Part shown: one piece after another, positions 9,851 to 19,554 of the stretch
How the letters are laid out: each line of letters opens with the position of its first letter
How positions within the stretch are numbered: position 1 is the first letter of the stretch
NCBI GenBank assembly: GCA_020628165.1
Contig: JAHDFM010000016.1
Coordinates: 1-64,000 of the forward strand
Direction of reading: 5' to 3'
From: Bdellovibrionales bacterium
GTDB taxonomy: Bacteria > Bdellovibrionota > Bdellovibrionia > Bdellovibrionales > UBA1609
DNA: 64,000 nt
Made by a program: the position numbers and the translations under genes
The notes under the pieces: generated by a model
Told to the model about the DNA's origin: nothing
Seen by the model: only the letters and a program-made list of their open reading frames with translations
Database searches by the model: none

Positions 9851-11125
9851 TTATTCAGAAATTATATTTTGTAAATCTAATGTTCCAGAAGTTAGATTTC
9901 TAAAGTCTTTGTCTTTTTTAGTGCTATCAAGAAGAACTTTTTTTATTTGTATAGGGTTGAGATCTGGATAGGCGTTCATAACTAAGGCAAGTGTGCCGCT
10001 GACTAGGGGAGCTGAAAAACTGGTTCCATCTTCACAAGCCATTTTACTGTCTAAGACTTGAGTAAGAATCTGACTGCCTGGGGCAAAGAGTTCAACTGAG
10101 TTTTCTCCGTAATTTGAAAACGAGGATCTTTTTTTTGACAGTGGACTAATAGAGCCAACTGTGATCTGATTTTTTAAATTGGCTGATGCCGGATAAATAG
10201 GGAATGTTTTTGAAACAATATCTAAGTTTAATCCTCGACCCAAAGCATCCCCATTTCCAGAGGCAGCAACTAGTATGGTTTGCTTTTGTTCGATGGTTTT
10301 TAAAAAGTCAGGAAGTATGGTTGAACAACTTGTCGAGTCGTTACCACCCCAACTCGCATTAATAATATCAGCTCCTCTTAAGATTGCGTACTCGATAGCT
10401 TTGACAGCCGTCGCTGTTGAGCCTCTAAAGTTGTCTAAAAATTTTATTGGAATGATTTTAGCGTTAGGGGCAATTCCTTTTAAAAAAGGATGATCGTGTT
10501 TAGCAACAATGGTTGATGTAACAGCAGTTCCGTGGCCCACTTCATCATTGGGAATCATGTCCTGATCTAGAGCATCTAAACCGTAAACATCATCGACATA
10601 GCCGTTATTGTCATCGTCAATGTTGTTGGTTTCTTTGTCGTTGCCATTTTCATCAACGCCAACTTCCCCTGGGTTTTTAGCGATAGAGTTAAAGAGTTCT
10701 GGATTGTTAAAGTCAATGCCTGTATCTGTCACTGCGATGACAACATTGTCCCCGAAGTGACCCTTGCCCCACATGGCTTGGCTTTGAATGTCTTCGTGGT
10801 GCCATCCGGCTTGGTTGCAAGAATTTTGAGTGGATATTTTTGAACTATCTACCGTGATACGGTAATTGGGTTCAGCTTTAACAACTTGATCTAAGTTTTG
10901 CGTTAAAAAGTCATTTACGAAGTACTGTTGGCTCATGCCATCCACTTTACTGATCTTGCCACTTTTCCACTGAACTATGAATTCATTGGGAATTTTATTT
11001 TCGGCACAAGCTTTGTTGGAACGATTGTCATCAAAAACTTCAACTTGATTATTAGTTCTGTCACATGAAATAACTAGATAATTAAAAAATAAAAGCCCAA
11101 CAATAAAAAACATTTTTTTTCGCAT
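9851..11125 (-). CDS. Subtilisin-like (S8) serine protease, lipoprotein
   Basis: The 424-residue protein begins with a lipoprotein signal ending LVISC (lipid Cys at 21), so it should be exported and membrane-anchored. Residues 45-95 look like an I9-type propeptide. The catalytic triad is intact: Asp134 in VTDTGID, His198 in GHGT and Ser369 in GTSFSAP. The oxyanion Asn291 lies in AASGN. An Asp/Asn-rich insert at 159-180 between the catalytic Asp and His resembles the calcium-binding loops of S8A proteases. The chain ends soon after the catalytic domain, so there is no C-terminal secretion or binding domain. It is monocistronic by spacing. A scavenging or prey- or polymer-degrading role is inference. 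Confidence 0.88.
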   Translation of the reverse strand: MRKKMFFIVGLLFFNYLVISCDRTNNQVEVFDDNRSNKACAENKIPNEFIVQWKSGKISKVDGMSQQYFVNDFLTQNLDQVVKAEPNYRITVDSSKISTQNSCNQAGWHHEDIQSQAMWGKGHFGDNVVIAVTDTGIDFNNPELFNSIAKNPGEVGVDENGNDKETNNIDDDNNGYVDDVYGLDALDQDMIPNDEVGHGTAVTSTIVAKHDHPFLKGIAPNAKIIPIKFLDNFRGSTATAVKAIEYAILRGADIINASWGGNDSTSCSTILPDFLKTIEQKQTILVAASGNGDALGRGLNLDIVSKTFPIYPASANLKNQITVGSISPLSKKRSSFSNYGENSVELFAPGSQILTQVLDSKMACEDGTSFSAPLVSGTLALVMNAYPDLNPIQIKKVLLDSTKKDKDFRNLTSGTLDLQNIISE

Positions 11126-11331
11126 AAATTTCCATCCGTAGAAATAACTTTTGAATTTGATGATGCAACTATTAGATCAGCTGCAATAGTAGTATTTTGG
11201 CATGTTTTAGCGGTTTAATAAAATTGATTGGTGATGATATTAACTAAGGACTGTGTTTTTCAGTAACAACTTAGGACTAATGTCTAATTAAGAGTATTTA
11301 ATTTTTTTTGATCAATCACTTAAGCATAAAA

Positions 11332-11364
11332 AGCCTGTGTTCTTATTTCTTTTGAACACAGGCT
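11332..11364 (-). terminator. Rho-independent terminator of katG
   Basis: A perfect 11-bp stem (AGCCTGTGTTC with its complement GAACACAGGCT) surrounds an 11-base loop. It starts about 18 bases beyond the katG stop codon on the minus strand. On that strand the stem is followed by TTTTTATGC, a short U-run. It is the clearest intrinsic terminator in the window. Confidence 0.85.
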
Positions 11365-11382
11365 ATATTAAAAAAGTATAAA

Positions 11383-13647
11383 TTAAATTCTATCGGCGTT
11401 CATAATCTTAACCCACGCCTTAATGAAATCATCGACGAACTTTTCTTTACCGTCATCTGAAGCATAAACTTCACCCACAGATCTTAGCTCTGAGCTTGAT
11501 CCAAAAGCCAAATCAACAGGTGATGCCGTCCAAAGAGTTTCTTTAGATTCACGGTTTTTTCCTTCATAGTGTTTTCCATCAGCAGACTTCACCCACTCTG
11601 TCGACATATCAAACAGGTTGATGAAAAAATCCGAGGATAAGGTTCCCACTTTATTTGTGAACACACCCTTTTTACTTTCATAAGCGTTCGCTCCTAAAAC
11701 TCGCAAGCCACCAATAAGCACGGTCATTTCAGGCACATTCAATTGTAAGCGACTGGCCTGATCAATGAGTGAAACAATCGGCGAGAACTCACTTTTTTCA
11801 GAGTAGTAGTTTCTAAAAGCATCAGAAGTTAATTCTAAATGATTAAAAGAAGCTACATTGGTGTTTTCTTGAGAGGCGTCTGTTCGACCGGGGTTAAATT
11901 TAACAGTTTTGTTAAAACCAGCAGCTTTCGCAGCTCTTTCAACGGCGGTCGAACCACCCAACACGATCAAGTCTGCCATTGAAACTTTTCTTGAAGAGCT
12001 TTCGTTAAACTGTGTTTGTATTTCTCCGAGCTTGCTTAAAACACCTTTAAGTGCTTCTGGGTTGTTTACTTCCCAATTCACTTGTGGCTCTAAACGAAGG
12101 CGTCCACCATTGGCTCCACCACGGCCGTCAGTACCACGATAAGAAGCGGCTGCAGCCCATGCTGTGTTAACAAGTTGTGCTGTCGTTAACTGTGAGTCGT
12201 TGATTAAACTTTTCAACTGGGCAACGTCTTGTGAGTTGATCTTTGCACCTTTATGAGCTGGGACTGGATCTTGCCAAGGTAAGATTTCAGCAGGAACGTC
12301 TTTGCCGATGTATCTTGAACGAGGGCCCATATCTCTGTGTGTGAGTTTAAACCAAGCTCTAGCGAATGCGTCTTCAAACTCCTTTGGGTTTTCCATAAAT
12401 CGCTTTGTTATCTTTCCGTACTCTTTGTCATAGCGAAGAGCTAGATCCGTCGTGAACATGATTGGCATGTGGCGTTTGCTTTTATCGTGAGCGTCTGGAA
12501 CTAAGTTTTTTGCACTTTCATCAGTTGGAACCCACTGAATGGCACCATTAGGACTTTTAGTTTTTTTCCATTCAAAGTTATATAAAAACTCTAGATACTG
12601 CATCGACCATTTTGTTGGTGTCGATGTCCAAGCCCCTTCAAGGCCACTTGTTGTGGCGTCTTTTCCTTTGCCAGTGCCACATTTGTTTTTCCAACCAGTA
12701 CCTTGCTCTTCTAAAGAAGCACCTGCAGGAGCATCACCTAAACACTCGGTTGCTTTTTTAGCACCGTGCGCTTTACCGAAAGTGTGACCACCAGCAATCA
12801 ATGCAACAGTTTCTTCATCGTTCATTGCCATGCGACCGAAAGCTTCTCTGATAGCGTCTGCAGCCGGTTGAAAATCAGGTTTGCCACCCGGTCCTTCAGG
12901 GTTAACATAAATAAGACCCATTTGTGTTGCACCGAGAGTTTTATTGAGCTTGCCACCTTTGCCTCTGCGGTTATGTTTTAACAATTGAGTTTCAGGGCCC
13001 CAATAAACTAAGTCTGGCTCCCAATCATCAGTACGTCCGCCGGCAAATCCATAAGTTTTAAAACCCATGTCTTCAAGGGCAACGTTTCCTGCTAAAATCA
13101 TGAGATCGGCCCAAGATAATTTTTTACCGTACTTCTTTTTGACTGGCCAAAGTAGGCGTCTTGCTTTATCTAGGTTTGCATTGTCTGGCCAGCTATTAAG
13201 AGGTTCAAAGCGAAGTTGACCGCCTCCAGCTCCGCCGCGTCCATCAGACACTCGGTAGGTTCCGGCACTGTGCCAGGCCATACGAATAAAAAACGGACCG
13301 TAATGACCAAAGTCAGCTGGCCACCAACTTTGTGAGTCTTTCATAACGTTAGCTAAATCTTTTTTAACATCGTCGAGGTTTAGTTTTAAAAATTCATTTT
13401 TGTAGTTGAAGTTTTTGGCGAAAGGATTTGATTCCGGAGAGTGTTGGCGCAGCGGGCTCAGGTCGATAAGTTCAGGCCACCAGAATTGATTTTTTTTAGC
13501 GATGCCTTTTTCAGGTGCTGCTTTTGTAGAGTGTGCTTTTTGTTTCACCGGTTTGATGTAATCACTGTTTGCACTACTTTTGGGTTTGTTGTCTAAACAG
13601 CTCGTCAGTGCAAGAGCTGATATGATTAAAACTAAACTTTTGAACAT
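11383..13647 (-). CDS. katG: Catalase-peroxidase with a lipoprotein signal
   Basis: The bifunctional haem enzyme removes hydrogen peroxide as catalase and peroxidase. Both peroxidase-like halves are present in 754 residues. Active-site residues are visible: Arg122, Trp125 and His126 in the distal [11 protein letters not shown] motif, and proximal His288 in [10 protein letters not shown]. Tyr247 and Met273 with Trp125 would form the Met-Tyr-Trp adduct needed for catalase activity. Unusually, the N-terminus is a lipoprotein signal ending ALTSC (Cys17), followed by a Lys/Ser-rich linker to about residue 55. The enzyme should therefore act in the periplasm or at a membrane surface, as the Sec-exported KatP branch does. 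It is a single gene with its own terminator. Confidence 0.93.
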   Translation of the reverse strand: MFKSLVLIISALALTSCLDNKPKSSANSDYIKPVKQKAHSTKAAPEKGIAKKNQFWWPELIDLSPLRQHSPESNPFAKNFNYKNEFLKLNLDDVKKDLANVMKDSQSWWPADFGHYGPFFIRMAWHSAGTYRVSDGRGGAGGGQLRFEPLNSWPDNANLDKARRLLWPVKKKYGKKLSWADLMILAGNVALEDMGFKTYGFAGGRTDDWEPDLVYWGPETQLLKHNRRGKGGKLNKTLGATQMGLIYVNPEGPGGKPDFQPAADAIREAFGRMAMNDEETVALIAGGHTFGKAHGAKKATECLGDAPAGASLEEQGTGWKNKCGTGKGKDATTSGLEGAWTSTPTKWSMQYLEFLYNFEWKKTKSPNGAIQWVPTDESAKNLVPDAHDKSKRHMPIMFTTDLALRYDKEYGKITKRFMENPKEFEDAFARAWFKLTHRDMGPRSRYIGKDVPAEILPWQDPVPAHKGAKINSQDVAQLKSLINDSQLTTAQLVNTAWAAAASYRGTDGRGGANGGRLRLEPQVNWEVNNPEALKGVLSKLGEIQTQFNESSSRKVSMADLIVLGGSTAVERAAKAAGFNKTVKFNPGRTDASQENTNVASFNHLELTSDAFRNYYSEKSEFSPIVSLIDQASRLQLNVPEMTVLIGGLRVLGANAYESKKGVFTNKVGTLSSDFFINLFDMSTEWVKSADGKHYEGKNRESKETLWTASPVDLAFGSSSELRSVGEVYASDDGKEKFVDDFIKAWVKIMNADRI

Positions 13648-13897
13648 GGGGTTCTCCTTTTTTATGTTAGATAGAAATATGATAGAGAAATTTTTTATAG
13701 ATTAAAATTACTATATTCCTATCTAATTATAGCTTAAAACTATAATATGTTTTTCTTAAAAAACGCAATAGTTTTATGTGTTTATTTGTTTTTTAGTAGC
13801 TTTCTTACAACGGGGTGAGGTTGCTTATTTTGTGGTTTTTCTCATTGTATTCTAATTTTTTATAATTGGTTTTTATTGTGTTTGTTTTATGCTTTCT

Positions 13898-13928
13898 CGA
13901 TAGGTCTTTTGCTGACGCTCAAGATGAC
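13898..13928. repeat. Short dispersed intergenic repeat, copy 2
   Basis: This copy begins CGATAGG and ends GCTCAAGATGAC, as does the segment at 2553-2582, with a slightly different middle. It lies just past the stop codon of the amidohydrolase gene in the spacer upstream of katG. Confidence 0.4.
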
Positions 13929-13938
13929 GTTCTAGCTT

Positions 13939-15255
13939 TTACGATGGTGACGTTTTAGTTAATAAGCCATTGAGTTCTTTTCGTGCGTTTATTGTGACTT
14001 GTTCAATGTCTAAAGTTTGGTGTTGTTTGTTTTTATAAACGGGAACTCCGTTGATGATTGAATTTTTAACGTCACGCCCGCTGCAACTGTACACAATGGC
14101 TGAATATGGATTTTCTATTGTACACACGCTTGGGTGGGTTCGGTCTACTGTGATAATGTCAGCTAGGTAACCTTCTTGCAATGAACCAAGCTGCCCTTGC
14201 ATTCCTAGAGTTTTTGCACCACCTAACGTTGCAAGTTCCAGTGCTTGCATCGCTGGTAAGGCTGTCGATCCAAAAATTGGTTTTTGTAATAGAGCACACA
14301 AACGCATTTCCATAAATGGATCTAAAGTATTGTTACAGGGGGCGCCATCGGCACCAAGGGAAACACTGATGTTTTTTTCTATGTATTCATGAATATGAGC
14401 GATGCCACTGGCTAGTTTTAAATTTGAACTTGGGCAATGGAGCACATGGGCACCGGACTGTTGCATGAGTCCTTTTTCATCATCATTTATATGAATGCAA
14501 TGGGCGATGGCAGATCTTTGGTTTAAAAGGCCGATTCTGTCTAGATATTCTATATTGCGCAGGCCAGTTCTTTTTTCTACGATGGCAATTTCATCTTTGT
14601 TTTCACTGGCGTGGGTATGAATGATAAGGCCGTGTTCTTGTTGTAACTTTTTACACTCTAGTAAAAGTTCTTCGGTGCAAGAAACCACAAACCTGGGGCA
14701 CAAAGCATAATTGATAAGTTCATTTTTTTGATGCCACTGCTTGAACAGTTGTTCATTTTCAATGAGGGCTTGTTGAGTTGTTTCTAAAAGTGGGCCGCAA
14801 AAGCCATCGTAGTCCATCAAACACTTACCGCCCCAATATCTCAATTGAGACGATTCAACACTCGAAAAAACAGCTTCGGTGTGTTTTGTTGTGGCCATGT
14901 CGAGAATGCTCGTTGTACCAAGGCTAATGAGTTCGGCTAGTGCAAGATCTGAAGATGCTTTGAGTGAGTTCGGTGTGTGATGAAATTCCATGGGCCAAAT
15001 TTTATTTTTCAACCAGTCCATCAGTTCTAAATCGTCTGCGTAGCCTCGAAACAAAGTTTGACACAAATGAATGTGTGTTTGAATAAGGCCAGGCAAAACA
15101 AACTGGTTACTAGCATCAATCACTTGATAATCACTTTTAACGGGAATGTTTTTTTCTACTTGTAAAATTTTGTTATCTTGAATCAAAATATCGGCAGCGA
15201 TGACCTCGCGGTCATCGTTCATGGTTACCAATGTGCCGTTTAGAATTAAAATCAT
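13939..15255 (-). CDS. Amidohydrolase of the MTA/SAH and chlorohydrolase-type deaminase family
   Basis: The 438-residue protein has the TIM-barrel amidohydrolase pattern. The metal motif is H-x-H in QTHIHLCQTLFRG near residue 60. It continues with HTHASENKDE near 225, a later HCIHINDDE and a SLGADGAPCNNTLD segment. The family deaminates purine-related compounds such as adenosine, S-adenosylhomocysteine, methylthioadenosine or guanine, or hydrolyses triazines. It is the last gene of an operon with deoC, deoA and punA, three bases after punA. Deamination of a nucleoside or nucleobase in salvage or catabolism is therefore the most likely job. The exact substrate cannot be decided from the sequence. 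Confidence 0.8.
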   Translation of the reverse strand: MILILNGTLVTMNDDREVIAADILIQDNKILQVEKNIPVKSDYQVIDASNQFVLPGLIQTHIHLCQTLFRGYADDLELMDWLKNKIWPMEFHHTPNSLKASSDLALAELISLGTTSILDMATTKHTEAVFSSVESSQLRYWGGKCLMDYDGFCGPLLETTQQALIENEQLFKQWHQKNELINYALCPRFVVSCTEELLLECKKLQQEHGLIIHTHASENKDEIAIVEKRTGLRNIEYLDRIGLLNQRSAIAHCIHINDDEKGLMQQSGAHVLHCPSSNLKLASGIAHIHEYIEKNISVSLGADGAPCNNTLDPFMEMRLCALLQKPIFGSTALPAMQALELATLGGAKTLGMQGQLGSLQEGYLADIITVDRTHPSVCTIENPYSAIVYSCSGRDVKNSIINGVPVYKNKQHQTLDIEQVTINARKELNGLLTKTSPS

Positions 15256-15258
15256 AAT

Positions 15259-16071
15259 TTACATTTTGATGACGAGGTCAGTGAGAACTTCATTGAACTT
15301 TTGGGCAGCAAGTGCGGCTTCTTCTTTGACTTCTTCGTGGGTTAGTGGAGTTTTGCTAATTCCAGAAGCCAAATTGGTGATGCAGCTTAAACCGCAAACT
15401 TCTAGGCCAATGTGTTTGGCTGCAATGGCTTCAGGCACAGTGCTCATGCCGACGGCTCCACCGCCAATGGTTTTCATGTATTTGATTTCAGCAGGAGTTT
15501 CATAACTAGGGCCTGTGACACCACAGTAAATGCCTTTGTGAAAACGGTAGTTCTTCTCAGTGAATATTTTTTCAAGCAACTGAACATTCATTTTGCTGTA
15601 CACTTCACTCATGTCAGGAAACCTAGGGCCAAATTCTTTTAGGTTCGGGCCAATCAGAGGGTTTTGTCCAGTTAAGTTGATGTGATCTTCAATGATCATA
15701 AAGTCACCGGCTTGCATCTGATCGAGCATTCCTCCAGATGAGTTAGTAAGAATAATCTGGCTGCAACCAATGAACTTCATAAGGCGGGTCGCAAAGCACA
15801 CTTCATCTAGGGAGTGACCTTCATAAAAATGAACGCGCCCCTGCAACACACATAGCTTTTTATCGTTGATCGTTCCAAACACCATTTTACCAGGATGGCC
15901 TTCAACACTGGTCGTTGAAAAACCAGGAATCTCTTTGTAGTCAATGAATATTGGGTTTTGTATTTGAGACACAAAATCAGATAGCCCAGACCCAAGAGTG
16001 ATAGCTATATCAGGCTGAAGGTTTTGTTGATTAAAAATAAAGTCTTTGGCTTCTTTTAAGCGATCTAACAT
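15259..16071 (-). CDS. punA: Purine-nucleoside phosphorylase (inosine/guanosine type)
   Basis: The enzyme cleaves purine nucleosides with phosphate to free base and (deoxy)ribose-1-phosphate. The 270-residue length and motifs fit the trimeric PunA/XapA class rather than hexameric DeoD. They include an early GSGLSDF phosphate loop, VEGHPG with GRVHFYEGH, NSSGGM, GVTGPSYETPAE and a late CITNLASGIS. It lies nine bases downstream of deoA and just upstream of the amidohydrolase gene. Together they form a nucleoside degradation pathway feeding deoxyribose-1-phosphate to the aldolase DeoC after isomerisation. No phosphopentomutase gene is seen in the window. Confidence 0.92.
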   Translation of the reverse strand: MLDRLKEAKDFIFNQQNLQPDIAITLGSGLSDFVSQIQNPIFIDYKEIPGFSTTSVEGHPGKMVFGTINDKKLCVLQGRVHFYEGHSLDEVCFATRLMKFIGCSQIILTNSSGGMLDQMQAGDFMIIEDHINLTGQNPLIGPNLKEFGPRFPDMSEVYSKMNVQLLEKIFTEKNYRFHKGIYCGVTGPSYETPAEIKYMKTIGGGAVGMSTVPEAIAAKHIGLEVCGLSCITNLASGISKTPLTHEEVKEEAALAAQKFNEVLTDLVIKM

Positions 16072-16080
16072 AAGGCTACC

Positions 16081-17394
16081 TTAAGTGAGTGTTTCTACTA
16101 TCAGTTGAACGGGGCCTGTTTTTTTATCTGCTATCTCAATGCAAGATTTTAACTCTTCAAGGACTTTAGCAGCATTGCCTTCGCCGTCGTAATAAATTTT
16201 GGCAAGCACATCCCCAGCCTCAACCTGATCCCCAATTTTTACATTAAATTCAAAGCCTGTTAAGTGATTAATATTATCTGTGTGCAACTTTCTGCCGGCT
16301 TTTAACTTTATGCCAAGGTAACCAATTTGTTCGTTTTTGAATTGTTGAATATAGCCACTTTGTGAGGCCTTAAGTTCAATAAAATTAGAAGGCAGTGGAA
16401 TTTCATTCATTTTGCACTGTGCACCTTGAGCTTTGCTGACAGACTCAAAACATGCAAGTGCTTTACCAGATTCAATGGACTCAGTTGCCAGCTGCCTGGC
16501 TTGATCAAAGTTATCAGCTTTTTTCCCTAGTAAAATCATATGGGACGATAAGGCAATGCTGAGATCAAAGGTGTCTTGATAAAGTGGGTCTTTGTTGCCT
16601 GAGAGTATTTCGTAGCATTCTTTCACTTCAAGAGCATTGCCCACATATTTTCCAAGAGGTTGTGACATATTAGTTAAAAGTGCGGTGACGTTGACCTTAT
16701 TTTTTTCGCCGGTGCTTTTTAAAAGCTCGGCAAGGGCTCTTGCTTGGTCGGTGGTTTTCATAAAAGCTCCGTCACCAAACTTAACATCTAGAACGAGTGA
16801 GCTAATCCCTTCTGATAGTTTCTTAGACATAATGCTGCCACAGATCAGTGGTAAGGATTCCACTGTGCCAGTGACATCCCGGAGTGAATAGATTTTTTTG
16901 TCTGCTGGGCATATGTTTTGGGTTTGTCCCATGATAGCAAAACCATGCTCCTGAACTATACTTACAAAGTCATCTTCACTGAGTCGAGTGTTAAATCCGG
17001 GAATGCTTTCAAGTTTGTCGAGAGTGCCTCCTGTATGACCTAGCCCACGTCCAGCAATCATTGGAATAGACACGCCACAACTGGCGACGATAGGTGCGAG
17101 TATCAAACTGGTTTTATCGCCAACACCGCCCGTGCTATGCTTATCTACGACATGTGGATGCAAGTGAGAAAAATTAAAAGTTTCCCCAGACTCCTGCATT
17201 ACCTTTGTGAGAGTTGCAATTTCATTGGTACTCATGCCGTTTAGATAAATAGCCATCAGTAGTGACGACATTTGATAATCGGGAATATCACCTGCGACAT
17301 AACTGTTGATGAAATCACTGATTTCAGTGTCGCTTAGTTCAATGTGATTGCGTTTTTTTTTAATAATCTGAACGGGCAGTTGTTTCATTGTCAT
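16081..17394 (-). CDS. deoA: Pyrimidine/thymidine phosphorylase
   Basis: The 437-residue protein cleaves thymidine, deoxyuridine or uridine with phosphate. The glycosyltransferase-family-3 signature is clear in KHSTGGVGDKTSL followed by AGRGLGHTGGTLDKLESIPG. An N-terminal helical domain precedes it, and a C-terminal PYNP domain ends the chain. Whether it is strictly thymidine-specific (DeoA) or a broader pyrimidine-nucleoside phosphorylase (Pdp) cannot be settled. The start overlaps the end of deoC by 29-35 bases, whether the ATG at 17394 or the one at 17388 is used. This suggests translational coupling. Confidence 0.92.
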   Translation of the reverse strand: MTMKQLPVQIIKKKRNHIELSDTEISDFINSYVAGDIPDYQMSSLLMAIYLNGMSTNEIATLTKVMQESGETFNFSHLHPHVVDKHSTGGVGDKTSLILAPIVASCGVSIPMIAGRGLGHTGGTLDKLESIPGFNTRLSEDDFVSIVQEHGFAIMGQTQNICPADKKIYSLRDVTGTVESLPLICGSIMSKKLSEGISSLVLDVKFGDGAFMKTTDQARALAELLKSTGEKNKVNVTALLTNMSQPLGKYVGNALEVKECYEILSGNKDPLYQDTFDLSIALSSHMILLGKKADNFDQARQLATESIESGKALACFESVSKAQGAQCKMNEIPLPSNFIELKASQSGYIQQFKNEQIGYLGIKLKAGRKLHTDNINHLTGFEFNVKIGDQVEAGDVLAKIYYDGEGNAAKVLEELKSCIEIADKKTGPVQLIVETLT

Positions 17395-18043
17395 TGTTTC
17401 CTAAGTATTCGTTCATTATGTTGACTCCAGAGCTAGTTCCGATGCGCGAACAACCGGCAGCGATAAATTTTTTTGCAGCTTCAAGATCTCGAATGCCTCC
17501 GCTGGCTTTTATTTTTACGTTTGAATTTTTGAGAGTTTCTTTCATTAGAGCGATGTGCTCAAGCTTTGCTCCGGGACCATGAAAGCCAGTTGACGTTTTG
17601 ATGTAATCAGCTCCTGAATTCATAATTACTTTGCTAATCTCAACGATCTCGTTGTCTTCTAAGAGGCTTGATTCAACGATCACTTTTAAAACTTTGTTGT
17701 CACAGACCTTTTTGATTTGAGTGATCTCATTTTCAATATTAGACCAGTTGGCACTTTTAAGATCGTATAGGTTAGCAACCATGTCGATTTCATCACAGTC
17801 TTTTTTTAGTGCTTGTTCTGTTTCAAAAATTTTAGTTTCAGTTTCATTATATCCATTTGGAAAACCTATGACCGTGCAAGTTTGTACAGGGCTGTCGTTT
17901 AAAAGTTGCTTGGATCTCTCGACATAAAAGGGAGGCACGCAAACAGCAAAAAAATGATACTTCAAAACCTGTTCGAAAAAGTCTTCGTAGTCATGTTGAT
18001 TTCTGGTCGGCATTAATAATGTTTGGTCAATGAATTCTTTCAT
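17360..18043 (-). CDS. deoC: Deoxyribose-phosphate aldolase
   Basis: DeoC splits 2-deoxyribose-5-phosphate into acetaldehyde and glyceraldehyde-3-phosphate. The 227-residue class I aldolase keeps the Schiff-base lysine Lys149 in YIKTSTGF and the second catalytic Lys179 in IKASGGIR. TVIGFPNG is present near 57-64, and the phosphate-binding SGGIR turn is intact. It is the first gene of the deoC-deoA-punA-amidohydrolase operon. It lies about 100 bases from the end of pilT, which is transcribed in the same direction upstream. Confidence 0.93.
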   Translation of the reverse strand: MKEFIDQTLLMPTRNQHDYEDFFEQVLKYHFFAVCVPPFYVERSKQLLNDSPVQTCTVIGFPNGYNETETKIFETEQALKKDCDEIDMVANLYDLKSANWSNIENEITQIKKVCDNKVLKVIVESSLLEDNEIVEISKVIMNSGADYIKTSTGFHGPGAKLEHIALMKETLKNSNVKIKASGGIRDLEAAKKFIAAGCSRIGTSSGVNIMNEYLGNNDNETTARSDY

Positions 18044-18142
18044 GCCTAAAATATAGCATAAAAGACGCCATATTCTACAAGAGAAGACACAGTGTCACTG
18101 AAACTATTTTAAATTTAAGTGCTATAAAAAAATTATTTGCTT

Positions 18143-19336
18143 TTAATCTTCCGTGCCAGTTTTTCTTTTGCGAAAACCACCGCCAAAAGCATTTGCTCTT
18201 GTGTTATTTTCAAGAGTAATGCTTGGAGATGTTGCGCTCGGTAGGCCACTGAGGTCTTTTTTCTCACTCATCTTATTTTTGACAACGCCCATTTTTTTGG
18301 CGGGTCGTGGTTTGCCTAAGAATTCATAACCGGACTCTTCAGAGATTTTTCCTTCAGCAATCAGGGTCTGTATGGATTTCTCAAAAGTTAGCATGCCAGC
18401 TTCTGCTCCCGTTTGCATAGAAGACGGAATTTGGAATGTCTTCCCTTCACGAATCAGGTTGGCAACGGCAGGAGTGTTTACCAAAATCTCTAAGGCAGCA
18501 ACACGCCCTTTTTTATCAATGCGTTTAAAAAGCTGCTGAGCCACAACTGCTTTTAAACTTTCTGACAGTAAAGATCTAATTTGCGCTTGAGCCCCTTCGG
18601 GGAAAACATCAATAATACGGTCAACGGTTTTTGCAGCACTGTTAGTGTGTAAAGTTCCAAAAACTAAGTGCCCAGTTTCAGCTGCCGTCAGTGCGAGTTC
18701 AATGGTTTCTAAATCACGCATCTCACCCACAAGGATGATATCTGGGTCTTCTCTAAGGGCAGCTTTCAGTGCGTTTTTAAAAGACTTAGTATGACTAGAA
18801 ACTTCTCTTTGGCTGATGAGTGATTTTCTATTCTCATGAACAAATTCGATTGGGTCTTCCACAGTTAAAATGTGTTTTGACTTCGTTAAATTGATAGAGT
18901 GAATCATTGCTGCAAGAGTTGTTGATTTACCAGAACCTGTTGGACCTGTAACAAGAACCAAACCTCTATGAAAAGCGGTGAAGGACTTTAGAATATCAGG
19001 CATACCTAGATCATCAAGTGACATAATCTCAGTAGGGATTTGTCTGAACACAGCCGCAAGTCCACGACGCTGCATAAACACATTACAGCGAAAGCGCCCG
19101 ACTCCTTCTAATGTGTAGCTGCAATCAAGCTCCCACTTTTCTAAAAATTTCTTTTTTTGTTTTTCTGGCACAATAGAAAACACAAGATTTTGAACATCAG
19201 CTGAAGAAAGAGGTGCAATTTCAAGGGGAATCATATCACCACTGATACGCATAATGGGTGCTGCACCAGCACTTAAATGCAAATCGGAAGCATCTTTTTC
19301 AATCATAATTTTAAACAAATCATCAATGGCAGCCAT
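18143..19336 (-). CDS. pilT: Twitching motility ATPase PilT
   Basis: This is the hexameric retraction ATPase of type IV pili, acting at the inner membrane. The N-terminal PAS-like domain (KDASDLHLSAG) is typical. Walker A is GPTGSGKSTT at 131-140. It is followed by an Asp box (EDPIEFVH), Walker B with GEMRDLETIELALTAAETGH, and the His box ending FGTLHTNSA. At 397 residues it is longer than the usual 345 or so. The extra C-terminal tail is low-complexity, Lys/Ser/Thr-rich and ends GGGFRKRKTG. No other pilus genes are in the window. Confidence 0.93.
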   Translation of the reverse strand: MAAIDDLFKIMIEKDASDLHLSAGAAPIMRISGDMIPLEIAPLSSADVQNLVFSIVPEKQKKKFLEKWELDCSYTLEGVGRFRCNVFMQRRGLAAVFRQIPTEIMSLDDLGMPDILKSFTAFHRGLVLVTGPTGSGKSTTLAAMIHSINLTKSKHILTVEDPIEFVHENRKSLISQREVSSHTKSFKNALKAALREDPDIILVGEMRDLETIELALTAAETGHLVFGTLHTNSAAKTVDRIIDVFPEGAQAQIRSLLSESLKAVVAQQLFKRIDKKGRVAALEILVNTPAVANLIREGKTFQIPSSMQTGAEAGMLTFEKSIQTLIAEGKISEESGYEFLGKPRPAKKMGVVKNKMSEKKDLSGLPSATSPSITLENNTRANAFGGGFRKRKTGTED

Positions 19337-19554
19337 ATTTTATCCCTCTTGTTATGTCTTTATATCGGAGGTAAATTGTTAAAATTAAAGGGGGAGTTTG
19401 AAAAAATATGGGTTTGCTACCGGCCTAAAGTATAATTAGAGATGATTGATTTTTGTTAATAAGCGAGTAATATCAAAGTCTAGTTTGTAAATTAGCTAAG
19501 AACTCAAGTGATATTAAGTATTAAGAAGCAATCCTGGCAACCAACGGAGACAGC

